Assembly (NCBI GenBank): GCA_963802745.1
Contig: CAWDKL010000071.1
Coordinates: 1-64,000 of the forward strand
Direction of reading: 5' to 3'
Length of the DNA stretch: 64,000 bases
From: JAJPKK01 sp963802745
GTDB lineage: Bacteria; Pseudomonadota; Alphaproteobacteria; Rhizobiales; Xanthobacteraceae
The notes beneath the pieces were generated by a model. The model was given only the letters and a program-made list of their open reading frames with translations, was not told the DNA's origin and did no database searches. The translations under genes were made by a program, and so were the position numbers. Shown here piece after piece: positions 53,770-64,000 of the stretch (position 1 is its first letter; each line of letters begins with the position of its first letter).

Positions 53770-54786
53770 ATGACCTTAAGCGTCACCCGGAAGGGCTTCC
53801 TCACGGCGGCGGCGGCTCTTGCGGCCGGCGTCGCGATGCCGGCTGTTTGGCGCCCCGACCGGGCCCATGCACAGGGCGCGGTCACGCTCAGGCTCGGCCA
53901 TCCGGATACGGCGCTGCATCCCAACCACACCGTAGCGACCAAATTCGCCGAGCTGGTGGCCGCAAAGACCAACGGCGCGGTGCGCATCCAGGTGTTTTCC
54001 GGCGGCCAGTTGGGCAGCGAGGTCAACATCGTGTCGGGCATGCAGACCGGCATCGTCGATATGGCATTGCATACCACCGGGTTCCTGGAATCCTTCTTCC
54101 CCCGCGTGCAAGTGCTCGATCTGCCGTTCCTGTTCCGCGACGCCCGCACGGCCGAAATCCTGCTTGACGGTCCGATCGGCCAGGGCCTGCTCGCCGACAT
54201 GCCGGCTAAGGGCATTTATGGCCTCGCCTGGGGACATTACGGCTGGCGCGAAACCGAAACCGCAAACCAGCCGGTGCGAACACCCACCGATCTCAAGGGC
54301 TTGAAAATCCGCATCCAGCCGGGGGCGGTATACGCCGCCAGTTTCCGCGCCTGCGGGGCGATCCCGGTGGTCCTGGATCTGTCGGAAGTCTATATCGGGA
54401 TTGCGCAGAAAACCGTCGGCGGCGTCGAGCTGCCGTTTCTCGCCATCGTGGCATCGAAACTGTTCGAAGTGACGAAGTTCGCCGGCCTCACCAACCACGT
54501 CTACAATGCCGGTGCTTTGATGGCGAGCAAGGTCAAGTTCGACCGGCTGGAGGCCGGCCACCGGCAGGCGATCCGCGATGCGGCGGCCGAAATCCAGCCG
54601 TTCTGGCGCGCAACCGTGGCGGCGAAAACCGAGGAGGGCCGCGCCTTCTGCGCCCAGAAGGGCATGCAGATCGACACTGCCGATTTCGCCGCTTTCCAGG
54701 CCGCCATGGCGCCGGTTTACGACGAGTTCCGCGACAAGATCGGCGCCGGGCTGGTCGGCCAGGTGCTTAAGGCGGTCCGGGCGTAG
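53770..54786 (+). CDS. TRAP transporter solute-binding protein, DctP type
   Basis: A 338-residue periplasmic receptor. The leader (TRKGFLTAAAALAAGVAMPA, ending AHAQG) precedes the DctP body: VTLRLGHPDTALHPNHTVAT, FSGGQLGSEVNIVSGMQTGI, LKGLKIRIQPGAVYAASFRA. The conserved Arg that pairs with the carboxylate of the ligand is in KIRIQP. Its stop codon shares one base with the start of the permease gene, so all three TRAP parts are made together. Confidence 0.9.
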   Translation: MTLSVTRKGFLTAAAALAAGVAMPAVWRPDRAHAQGAVTLRLGHPDTALHPNHTVATKFAELVAAKTNGAVRIQVFSGGQLGSEVNIVSGMQTGIVDMALHTTGFLESFFPRVQVLDLPFLFRDARTAEILLDGPIGQGLLADMPAKGIYGLAWGHYGWRETETANQPVRTPTDLKGLKIRIQPGAVYAASFRACGAIPVVLDLSEVYIGIAQKTVGGVELPFLAIVASKLFEVTKFAGLTNHVYNAGALMASKVKFDRLEAGHRQAIRDAAAEIQPFWRATVAAKTEEGRAFCAQKGMQIDTADFAAFQAAMAPVYDEFRDKIGAGLVGQVLKAVRA

Positions 54787-56613
54787 TGACGGCGTTCATC
54801 ACCGCCGCCGCCAATGCGGTGATCGCCGTCGCGCTGCTCGGCGAGCTTGCCGTCGTCGTCGCCAACGTCATTGCGCGGAGTTTGTTTGACACCGCGTTCC
54901 TGTGGACCGACGAAGTGGCAAAGCTTGCACTGTCGACGCTGGCCTTCGTGGGCGGCGCGGCGGCCTATGGGCAAGGCCACCACACCTATGTGCGCGTCGT
55001 CCTCAACGCCCTCGGCCCGCGCATGCGCCGCGCCTGTTTGGTCGCGGCCGATCTTACCGTGCTGCTGACCGCGGCGGTGACCTTCTATGCGTCGTTCTCC
55101 CTCCTCGACATCCGCTGGGGCGAACTGACACCGATCCTGCAGATTCCGGCCGGCTGGGTGGTGGTCCCGCTCACCGCCAGCATGGCGCTGCTGATGGTCT
55201 ATGCCGCCACGCGCCTGGTGCGGGCGCCGCGCCCGACGCTTTACGGAGTCGGGGCCGGCTTCGCCGGCGTGCTCGCGCTGGCCTTCGCGACGCGGCCCGC
55301 ATGGCTCCCTTGGTTTACCGGCGACGGTGCCATTACGGCGGCGCTGGCGCTGTTCTTCCTCACCATCTTCGGCGGCCTGCCGATCGGTTTCGCATTGCTG
55401 TTGAGTACGGCCGTGTATCTGTGGACGGCCGACACCGTCCCGATGGTGGCGCTGCCGCAGAACATGGTCGACGGCACCGGCAATTTCGTCCTGCTGGCGC
55501 TGCCGTTCTTCATCCTGGCGGGCCTCATCATGGAGCGCGGCGGCATTTCGCTGCGGCTGGTGCGCTTCGTGCAGGCGCTGGTCGGGCATCTGCGCGGCGG
55601 GCTCCTCCACGTCATGGTGCTGAGCATGTATCTGGTCTCGGGCCTGTCGGGCGCGAAGACCGCCGACGTGGCGGCGGTCGGCTCGGTCATGCGCGACATG
55701 CTCGCCAAGGAGGGCTATGCCGCCGGCGAAGGCGCAGCCGTGCTCGCCGCCTCTGCCGCCATGGGCGAGACGGTACCGCCGAGCATTGCCATGCTGGTGC
55801 TGGGCTCGATCACGACGCTCTCGATGGCGGCCCTGTTCGTCGGCGGCTTGATCCCGGCGGCGGTGGTCGCCGCCTGCCTGATGGCGCTGATCTGGCTGCG
55901 CGCCCGCCGCGCCGACGCTCCGGTCGCGCCCCGCGCCCCGGCGCGGGCGGTACTGGCAAGCCGGCGTCGCCGCCATCCTGCCGCTGATGATGCCGGTGAT
56001 CCTGTTCGCCGGCATCCTGCTCGGCATCGCGACGCCGACCGAAGTATCATCCTTTGCGGTGGTTTACGGACTGATGCTCTCCGTCGTCGTCTATCGCGAG
56101 CTTGATCTCACAGCCTTCCTGCGTGCCGTGCTCGATGCCGCCATGCTGGCCGGCATGGTGCTGTTCATCCTCGGCGCCGCGTCGGGCTTCTCCTGGGCGC
56201 TCACGGTCGCGTATCTGCCGCAGCGCCTGGTTGACCTCCTCCACGGCGTCAACGACAACACCGCGCTGTTCACGATCGGCTCGATCGCGCTCCTGATCGT
56301 GATCGGCTCGGTGCTGGAGGGGCTGCCGGCCCTCATCATCCTGGCGCCGCTGCTGCTGCCGATCGCCGGCGGCATCGGGATGAGCGAGCTGCATTATGGC
56401 ATCGTGCTGCTGATCGCCATGGGCATCGGCGCCTTCCTGCCGCCCGCCGGCGTCGGCTTCTACGTCGCCTGCGCGATCATGCGCACCGATATCGAGGGCG
56501 CCGCGCGCGCCATGCTGCCCTACCTGGCGGTGCTGGTCATCGCGCTGCTGATCGTGGCGTTTGTGCCGTGGTTCACGGTGTTTCTGCCGCGGGCGCTGGG
56601 TATCGGCGGCTGA
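54786..56613 (+). pseudogene. Fused TRAP permease DctQ-DctM, single frameshift
   Basis: About 608 residues. The first 150 residues with four helices are the small subunit DctQ (FLWTDEVAKLALSTLAFVGG). A fused DctM follows (FFLTIFGGLPIGFALLLSTA, PFFILAGLIMERGGISLRLV, SAAMGETVPPSIAMLVLG), a known natural fusion. One extra G in the run at 55945-55947 shifts the frame; without it the protein goes on YWQAGVAAILPLMMPVILFA to the proper end at 56613. It uses a sodium gradient to import an organic acid. GTG start overlaps dctP by one base. Confidence 0.87.
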
Positions 56614-56745
56614 GGGCCTGGTAAATTGCTCTATGAGCCGTCACCGGGGCGTGTCCCGACCCATGCGAGGAGAAGCGAGGTGCAGTCTGAGTTGACCTGA
56701 TCATTCGTCTCAAGTTACCGTCACTGGGTTTTTGTGGAGTTTGAT

Positions 56746-57219
56746 ATGCACACGAAAAACCTGCGCGGGACCTGCGGCGCCGCGATGCTGTTGGCGCTGG
56801 GCCTGCTCGGCTGCGCGCCGGCAAGCCAAGCAGACCCGGCAAGTCGGGTGTGGGACTGGACTTACACCGGCACGGATATCAAGGCCGAGGGGACGATGAC
56901 GACCGAGGCGACGCCGGACAGCGACGGCTTCTACCGCATCGTGGCAATCGCCGGCCGGCGCAACGGTTCGACCATCACCCGATTGTGGCCGCAAGGCACC
57001 GCGATTCCCGGCAATGAGCCGCATGCCGTGGACAATCGGATCAAGCTGGGTGCACCCCAGTTGACCAAAGCCGGATTCGGCTTCGCGTTGGCGGATGGCA
57101 GCTATTCAAACCCGTTCTACGCGGACTTCCAGTCGCCGCCGACCTATCTCGATTTCCATTCGCAACCGCCGTCCGGTTCCACCGAACTGCCGGTCACCTT
57201 CACCGCCAAGCCGCGTTGA
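56746..57219 (+). CDS. Small lipoprotein of unknown function
   Basis: 157 residues. The lipobox LLGC (Cys near residue 20) after a hydrophobic stretch marks a lipoprotein. The mature part is rich in beta strands (SRVWDWTYTGTDIKAEGTMT, GFGFALADGSYSNPFYADFQ) and may be a small barrel or sandwich. I know no family name. GGAG lies seven bases before the ATG. It is separated from both neighbours by more than 100 bases. Confidence 0.6.
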   Translation: MHTKNLRGTCGAAMLLALGLLGCAPASQADPASRVWDWTYTGTDIKAEGTMTTEATPDSDGFYRIVAIAGRRNGSTITRLWPQGTAIPGNEPHAVDNRIKLGAPQLTKAGFGFALADGSYSNPFYADFQSPPTYLDFHSQPPSGSTELPVTFTAKPR

Positions 57220-57369
57220 CCGCCGGCATGGCGGCTCGGGGCGATCGCCCGGCTTGGCCGGCTCGCGAAGCGGGAGGCGATCTCCTGCCGCCAGACCTCA
57301 CCGTACGCGGCGAGGAAGCCGCCTTTCGCTCGCTGCGACGCGGTCGTGGCGAGGTGCTTCCTGCTCGCC

Positions 57370-60300
57370 TCACTCCGCGGCTTTGAGCATCGGCACGCCG
57401 CCGCCGCGGAATTGTTCCAGCAGCGCCGCCTCGTCGGCCATGGCGGCGGTGAGGCTCCGCAGCTTGATGTGCCCGAAGCCGCGGATTTTTTCCGGGATGG
57501 CGGCGAGGCCGACCGCGATGTGATGGTTGTCGGGCGCGAGCATCGACAACAGTTCATCGATCAAGGTTTCGTAGTCGCGGACCAATTGGCGCTCGGTCTT
57601 GCGCTCGGCGGTGTAGCCGAACGGATCGAACGGGGTGCCGCGCAGGAATTTGAACTTGGCCAGCACGGCGAACCCGGAGAGCATCCACGGCCCAAAGCTC
57701 ATCTTGCGCGGCTCACCGGTGGCTTTATCCAGACTTGCCAGCAGCGGCGGCGCGAGATGGAAGGTGAGGCGCAGATTGTCGCCATCGACTTCGCTGCGGA
57801 CCTGGCGCAGGAACGCCGGGTCGGCATAGAGGCGCGCCACCTCGTATTCGTCCTTATAGGCCATCAGCTTGAACAGATAGCGCGCCACCGCTTCCGCCAG
57901 TCCGGTCTTACCGGGCGTACGGGCGGCTTCGACGGCGCGGACGGCCTCGACACGGCTGCGATAGCGCGCCGCATAGGCGCTGCTCTGATAGGCGGTGAGG
58001 AACGTTACCCGGCGCTCCACCATCTCGTCGAACGATTCCGACAGCCGCCGCGCCGGGTCCCGCGCTTCCGGCGCCGGCTGCGCCAGCGCTTCCACGGCGG
58101 GGAGATCGGCGGCAGCACGCCGGCCCCAGCGGAACGCCGCGTGATTCATCGCCACGGCTTCGCCGTTGAGGGCGATCGCCTGCTCGATCGCTTCAGCCGA
58201 CACCGGCAGGGCGCCAAGCTGGTAGGCGTAGCCGAGCATGAACAGATTGGCGCCGATCGATTGGCCTAGCAGCGCGGTGGCAAGCCGCGACGCATTGACG
58301 AAATGGCTGTGGGCCGGACCCGCGAGCGCCGCAATGGTACGCTTGATCCGCGCCGTCGGCAGCGAAAACTCCGGGTTGCGGGTGAATTCGCCGGGCAGCA
58401 TTTCGGCGGTATTGATCACCATGGTGGTGGTCCCCGGCTTGACTGCTGCGAGGACCTTTTTGCTGCCTGCCACCACCATGTCGCCGCCGATGACCAGGTC
58501 GGCGCCGCGCGCCGCGACCCGGATCGCGTGGATATCTTCGGGACGGTTGGAGAACCGGATGTGGCTCGCCACCGCACCACCCTTCTGGGCGAGGCCGGCC
58601 ATGTCGATGAGGCCGACGCCCTTGCCTTCGAGATGCGCCGCCATGCCGAGAATGGCTCCGATGGTGACGATGCCGGTGCCGCCGATGCCGGTGACGATCA
58701 CCCCATAGGTCTGATCGATCGCCGGCAGCGCCGGCTCCGGCAGCGCCGGCGCATCGTCCCCCAGGTCGATGCCCTTGCCGCGCCTGAGCTTGGCGCCTTC
58801 GACAGTGACGAAGGACGGGCAAAAGCCCTTCAGGCAGGAGAAGTCCTTGTTGCAGCTGGACTGGTCGATGGTGCGCTTGCGGCCGAACTCGGTTTCGAGC
58901 GGCTGCACCGAGACGCAATTCGACTTGATGCCGCAATCGCCACAGCCTTCGCAGACCAGTTCATTGATGACGACGCGCTTATCCGGGTCCGGGAACTGGC
59001 CGCGCTTGCGGCGGCGGCGCTTCTCGGCGGCGCAGGTCTGGTCGTAGATCAGGACGGTGCAGCCGGGCACTTCGGATAATGCCTTCTGCACCTCCTGAAG
59101 GTCGTCGCGATGATGGATTTTGGTCCCGTCGGGCCATTTGGTTCCGCTCGGATATTTCCACGGCTCGTCGGTGACGACGACGACGCGCTTGGCCCCTTCG
59201 GCGGCAACCTCGGCGGCGATCTGCGGGACCGTGATGTTGCCGTCATTGCGCTGGCCGCCCGTCATGGCGACCGCGTCGTTGAACAGGATTTTGTAGGTGA
59301 CGGTGACGCCGGCCTGGATCGCGGCGCGCACCGCCAGCGATCCCGAATGGTTGTAGGTGCCGTCGCCGAGATTCTGGAACACATGACCGCGCTTGGAGAA
59401 CGGCGCCTCCCCGATCCAGTTGGCGCCCTCGCCGCCCATTTGGGTGAAACCGGAGGTGTTGCGGTCCATCCACTGGGCCATGTAATGGCAGCCGATACCC
59501 GCATAGGCGCGGCTGCCTTCCGGCACCACGGTCGAGCTATTGTGCGGGCAGCCGGAGCAGAAATACGGAATCCGCACCGCGATGTCCTGCGGTCTCGGCC
59601 AGTACGCGCTGGGCCTCCTTCAGGCGCGCCACGCGGGCGGCCAGTTCGTCGTTGCGTACGTAGTTCAAGAGCCGCTCGCCGATGCAGATAGCCACATCGT
59701 TGGGATCGAGCGCGCCCTTGACCGGGAACAGCCACTCGCCCTTCTCATCCCGCTTGCCGATGCAGACCGGCTGGTTGGCGGTGCCGTAAAGCTCTTCGCG
59801 CACCTGCACTTCGATCAGCGAGCGCTTTTCCTCGACCACGATGATGAGATCGAGGCCGGCCGCAAAGTCCATCAAATCCCGGCGCCCGATCGGCCACGGA
59901 CACGCGATCTTGTACAGGCGCAGACCGAGATCATTGCATTTGACTTCGTCGAGCCCAAGTTCGTCGAGCGCCTGGCGGACGTCGAGATAGCTTTTGCCGA
60001 CGGTGATCACGCCGATCTTGGGCGCTCGTCCGCCCGTACAGATCATGCGGTTGAGCTTGTTCGCCCGTACATAGGCCAGCATGGCGTCGCGCTTGAAATC
60101 ATGCAGGCGCGCTTCCTGGCCCAGAATGGTGTCGCCGAGGCGGACATTGAGCCCGCCCGGCGGCATGGCGAAATCCTCCGGCAGGATGATCTTCACGCGG
60201 TCGAGGCTGCCGTCCACGACGGCGGTGGATTCCACCGTCTCGTGCATGCATTTCAGGGCGGTCCAGGCCCCGGTAAAGCGCGACATCGCCCAGCCGTGGA

Positions 60301-60850
60301 GGCCGTAGTCGATGATCTCCTGCACCCCGGCCGGGTTGAGGATCGGGATCATGACATCGATAAAATGGTATTCGGACTGGTGCGCCGTGGTGGACGATTC
60401 GGCGGTGTGATCGTCGCCCATCAGGGCGATGACACCGCCATGCTTCGAGCTACCGGCGAAATTGGCATGCCGGAAGGCATCACCCGAGCGATCGACGCCC
60501 GGCCCCTTGCCGTACCACATCCCGAACACGCCATCGAACCGGCCTTCGCCGCGCAGCTCCGCTTGCTGCGTCCCCGATAGCGCGGTGGCGGCAAGCTCTT
60601 CATTGGTGGCGGGATGGAATTTGACGTCGCTCTTCGCCAGCACGGCACCGGCGCGGATAAATTGCTGGTCGAGTGTGCCAAGTGGAGAACCGCGGTATCC
60701 GGTCACATACCCGGCGGTATTCAGCCCGGCGCGGCGGTCGCGCTCCTTCTGCATCAGGGTAAGCCGCACCAGCGCCTGGAATCCGGTCACGAAGACGCGG
60801 CTTTTTCCCAGATCGTATTTGTCGTCAAGGCTGACCGGCGTGAGCGGCAT
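57370..60850 (-). pseudogene. Indolepyruvate ferredoxin oxidoreductase (fused alpha/beta), single frameshift
   Basis: About 1,160 residues, the size of the alphaproteobacterial fused enzyme that turns aryl- or branched 2-oxoacids into acyl-CoA with reduction of ferredoxin. From the N-terminus: a pyrimidine-binding domain (YVTGYRGSPLGTLDQQFIRA), a ThDP domain (FTQMGGEGANWIG, FNDAVAMTGGQ), a Cys-rich iron-sulphur segment (VCEGCGDCGIKSNC, CNKDFSCLKGFCPSF) and the gamma domain (VTGIGGTGIVTIGAILGMAA). The frame breaks near 59585-59592; the downstream frame restarts as IAVRIPYFCSGCPHNSSTV. Read as given it would be two halves, 437 and 735 residues. Confidence 0.87.
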
Positions 60851-61035
60851 GCTCGCGTTCTCCGCGAACTCAAAAGGACCAACCCTTAAGCTTACGCACA
60901 CGATATGGTCATCGGCAAACTCCACGCCACGCTGACATTTCAACGCAGCGGGGTCAATTTCGTTTTTCGGGCTCCTGCCGCAATGAAATTTCGCCAGCCG
61001 CAAGCCGGGCGCCGATCAAAGCCCGCAGCCTCGAT

Positions 61036-63405
61036 CTACGTGCCCAGCCGCAAAAATCGCAACCGGAGCGCATTGGCGATAACGCTCACCGACGAGAACG
61101 ACATTGCCAGCGCCGCGATCACCGGCGACAGCAGCAGCCCGGTCGCCGGGTAGAGCAGCCCGGCCGCAATCGGGACACCCAGCCCATTGTAGATAAAGGC
61201 AAAAAACAGATTTTGCCGGATATTCCGCATGGTCGCCTGCGACAGCCGCCGCGCCCGCACGATGCCATTGAGATCGCCCTTGAGCAGGGTCACGCCGGCG
61301 CTCTCGATCGCCACGTCGGCGCCGGTTCCCATGGCGATGCCGACGTCGGCGGTGGCGAGCGCCGGGGCATCGTTGACGCCGTCGCCCGCCATTGCGACGA
61401 CGCGGCCGCCGCGGCGCAGCACTTCCACCATGCGCGCCTTGTCGGCGGGGAGGACTTCGGCCTCGATGTAGGAAATGCCGAGCTTTGCGGCGACGGCTTG
61501 CGCCGTGGTGCGGTTGTCGCCGGTGAGCATCACGATCCGCAGGCCCGCTTTGCGTAGCGAAGCGACGGCCGCCGCGGTCGTCGGCTTGACGGGATCCGCG
61601 ATGGCGACGAGGCCCGCCGGCGCGCCGGCGACCGCCACGAACAGCACCGTGGCGCCGTCTTGACGCAACCGCTCGGCCTCGGTTTCGAGAGCCGCGATGT
61701 CGATGCCGGCATCGGTCATCATGCGGACGTTCCCGATGACCACGCGGCGGCCTGCGACGGTGCCGCTGATGCCCTTGCCGGGCTGCGCATCGAATTCGGC
61801 CGCATCGGTAAGTTGGAGCTGCCGGGCCTGCGCCGCCGCCGCCATGGCGCCTGCGAGCGGATGCTCGCTGCCGCGCTCCAGGCTCGCGGCGATGCGCAGC
61901 ACGCCGTCCTCGCTCCAGCCGGCCGAGGCCATGACCGCCACCACCATGGGTTTGCCTTCGGTGAGCGTGCCGGTCTTGTCGATCACCAGGGTGTCGACTT
62001 GCTCCAGACGCTCCAGCGCCGCGGCGTCGCGGATGAGCACGCCCGATTGCGCGCCGCGGCCGATTCCCACCATGATCGACATCGGGGTCGCCAGCCCCAG
62101 CGCGCAAGGACAGGCGATGATCAGCACCGACACGGCGGCAAGGAGAGCAAACGCCAGGCGCGGCTGCGGTCCGAACAGCGCCCACGCCGCGAAGGCCGCG
62201 ATCGCGATCGTGATTACCAGCGGCACGAACCAGCCTGCCACCCGATCGGCGAGCCGCTGGATCGGCGCCCGGCTGCGCTGAGCCTGCGCCACCATCTGAA
62301 CGATCCGGGCCAGCAGCGTCTCGCCGCCGACGCGGTCGGCGCGCATGGTGAAGCTGCCGGTGTGGTTGAGGGTGCCGCCGATCACCCGATCACCGGCATT
62401 TTTGCTGACCGGCATCGACTCCCCGGTCACCATGGATTCATCGACGGCGCTGTGGCCGTCCAGTACGGCGCCATCGACCGGAATTTTTGCCCCGGGCCGC
62501 ACCCGCAGCCGGTCGCCGACCGCGACTGCGTCGAGGCCGATGTCCTCCTCGGTCCCGTCCGGGCGAATGCGCCGCGCTTTTCGGGGCGTGAGATCGAGCA
62601 GCGCGCGGATCGCGCTTCCGGTGCGCTCGCGCGCCCGCAATTCCAGCACCTGCCCGAGCAGCACCAGCACGGTGATAACGGCGGCGGCCTCGAAATAGAC
62701 CGCAACGCCGCCGCCGGGGCCGCGGAACGCCGCCGGAAAACTGGCCGGCGCCAGAATCGCCACAACGCTGTAAAGCCAGGCCACGCCGGTGCCCATGGCG
62801 ATGAGGGTGAACATATTGAGATTGCGGGTCCACAGCGATTGCGCGGCCCGCACGAAGAACGGCCAGCCGGCCCAAAACACCACCGGCGTCGCCAACACGA
62901 ACTAAATCCAATTCGATACCGTCGGCGGGATCAGCCGATGCAGATCGAGACTGTGCCCGCCCATTTCCAGGAATACGACCGGCGTGGCCAGTGCCAAACC
63001 GATCCACAGGCGACGCTCCATGTCGATGCGTTCCGGACTCGGGCCCGCCTCCGCGGTGGCAACCTCCGGTTCGAGCGCCATGCCGCAGATCGGACATGCA
63101 CCGGGACCGTTCCGGCGCACCTGCGGGTGCATCGGGCATGTGTAGATTGCAGCTGCGGCTTGTCCCGGCGGCGCTGCCGGCGCCACGTCTTCGCTGGGTG
63201 CTATTGCGACGGCCAGAAACCGGTCCGGCTCGGCCTGGAATCTCTTCTGGCAGCCGGCACTGCAGAAATAATAGACGATCCCGCGGTGGCCGGTTCGGTA
63301 CGGTGTCCCGCGCGGGTCCACCATCATGCCGCACACCAAGTCACGGACGGTGCTCGTGTGCGCGGATTCGCTTCCGTGACTATGTCCGTCGGCGTCGTCG
63401 TGCAT
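61036..63405 (-). pseudogene. copA: Copper-translocating P1B-type ATPase interrupted by an amber codon
   Basis: A 789-codon gene. A YHS domain (LVCGMMVDP, FCSAGCQKRF) and a heavy-metal-binding zinc-ribbon-like domain (YTCPMHPQV, GACPICGMALEP) precede eight helices. The transport motif is IACPCALGLATP, phosphorylation site DKTGTLTEG, and hinge MAGDGVNDAPA. Codon 168 is TAG (62902-62904) between NWI and FVLATPVVFWAGWPFF, where homologues have Gln; one C-to-T change explains it. Everything else is intact. It would export Cu(I). The C-terminal 620 codons remain open from an internal start at 62898. Confidence 0.87.
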
Positions 63406-63837
63406 GAAGATGGGACCTCGCCTTGCGGAGGTCACGCATAGCACGGACCGCCGCCAATGTCGGCGCCTCCGCCGCCCGCCGCCGTTTTCGCAGAGAGAGG
63501 GGGGCTCGCGCCAGCCGGTCCGGCCTGCAGGCAGGCCGCGGCGGAGCCGGGTGCGGCGCTGCGTCCCCGGGCACCGCACCAACGTCTCCGGCGCCGAAGC
63601 CCCCGAAAGCGCAAGCTTGCGCCCACGGTCGTAGTGCAGCGAGGTTTCGGACACTTCTACCAGGAGGAGAACATCGCCGCGGGTGCAGTTTCTTGGAATC
63701 GTCGTCGCGGCAATGCAGCATCGCCTCTGAAGCGAGCGGTGATTTATGCGGGCACGTCCATGGAATATACCCCGATACGGGCCATCTCGCGGACCGGTGA
63801 ACAAGCTCGATCCGTGCCGGCCCCAACGGGCGCGACG
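63406..63837. other. Gap between rplS and the copper ATPase gene
   Basis: About 430 bases with no gene recognised. Long frames run through it on both strands, but they lack motifs and reflect high GC. A copper-responsive (CueR-type) palindrome was looked for before the ATPase gene and not found. Confidence 0.3.
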
Positions 63838-64000
63838 CTACTCGGCCGCGGTGGCGGCCGCCGGGCCGGTGCGATCCTGACGCTCGGTGATACGGGCCGA
63901 CTTGCCGCGGCGATCCCGCAAATAATAGAGCTTGGCACGGCGGACCTTGCCGCGGCGCACCACGTTGATGGAATCGATCATCGGCGAATAGACGGGAAAC
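63838..64000 (-). CDS. rplS: 50S ribosomal protein L19, C-terminal part (cut by window edge)
   Basis: The last 53 codons of L19 read inward from the right edge: FPVYSPMIDSINVVRRGKVR then RAKLYYLRDRRGKSARI, ending in an Ala-rich tail. The motif RGKVRRAKLYYLRDRRGK is diagnostic for L19 at the 30S-50S interface. The 5' part and any trmD partner lie outside the window. Confidence 0.95.
   Translation of the reverse strand, partial: FPVYSPMIDSINVVRRGKVRRAKLYYLRDRRGKSARITERQDRTGPAAATAAE

Noticed and set aside
62902..62904. TAG read as a sense codon (recoding or pyrrolysine) in the copper ATPase
   Set aside because: TAG ends other genes normally here (for example the cupin gene at 7532 and the Roco gene at 12409), there is no suppressor tRNA or pyrrolysine gene in the window, and homologues have Gln.

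Overview
This is a GC-rich window from an alphaproteobacterium, most probably a soil member of the Hyphomicrobiales close to Bradyrhizobium/Rhodopseudomonas. The evidence is the conserved block pgsA-like - hdaA - ppk - ppx, an NDUFS4-type complex I accessory subunit, a DUF3551 protein, many Bug-type solute-binding proteins, MmgE/PrpD genes, Tat-exported oxidoreductases, and several short palindromic repeat families that I recall as typical of that group. I ran no searches; family names come from motifs read in the sequence.

Layout. 1-6.1 kb: 3' part of a secreted glycoside hydrolase, a decayed aldo/keto reductase, a HAD acid phosphatase, an S1/P1 nuclease and a Tat-exported MmgE/PrpD protein. 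6.4-12.4 kb: an accessory island that starts at tRNA-Arg(UCU) and an integrase remnant. It carries a cupin gene, an MqsR/MqsA toxin-antitoxin pair, a solitary HTH protein, and a large LRR-Roc-COR (Roco) protein with a C-terminal membrane block, now broken by frameshifts. 12.9-20.7 kb: redox genes (GMC dehydrogenase with its small subunit, cytochrome c, Tat flavoprotein), a toxin-antitoxin pair whose toxin is split by a miniature transposable element, and a TetR gene with a clear operator. 20.7-33 kb: Bug and TAXI solute-binding proteins, a DUF433/DUF5615 toxin-antitoxin pair, two lower-GC methyltransferases, and a Bug-MmgE/PrpD pair flanked by a gene and a fragment of its paralogue. 33-43.7 kb: exported and catabolic genes, an L,D-transpeptidase, two rSAM/selenodomain-type transferases and a PQQ dehydrogenase. 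44-52.7 kb: the core block ppx-ppk-hdaA-pgsA, then a cytochrome c with a Tat-exported ThDP enzyme. 53-64 kb: a Phd/PIN pair, a TRAP transporter, indolepyruvate ferredoxin oxidoreductase, a copper P-type ATPase and the 3' end of rplS.

Two themes stand out. First, at least thirteen genes are interrupted, most by a single extra base in a short homopolymer. This could be consensus error or real decay and affects how everything else is read. Second, small non-autonomous elements have shaped the region. One 160-bp element with a TA target duplication sits inside a ParE-type toxin gene, and its removal restores the frame exactly. A 266-bp inverted-repeat element with a 9-bp duplication is nested in a relic of that first family. 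No complete transposase, prophage or CRISPR array was seen. The best candidate for an unusual system is the Roco protein in the tRNA-anchored island.
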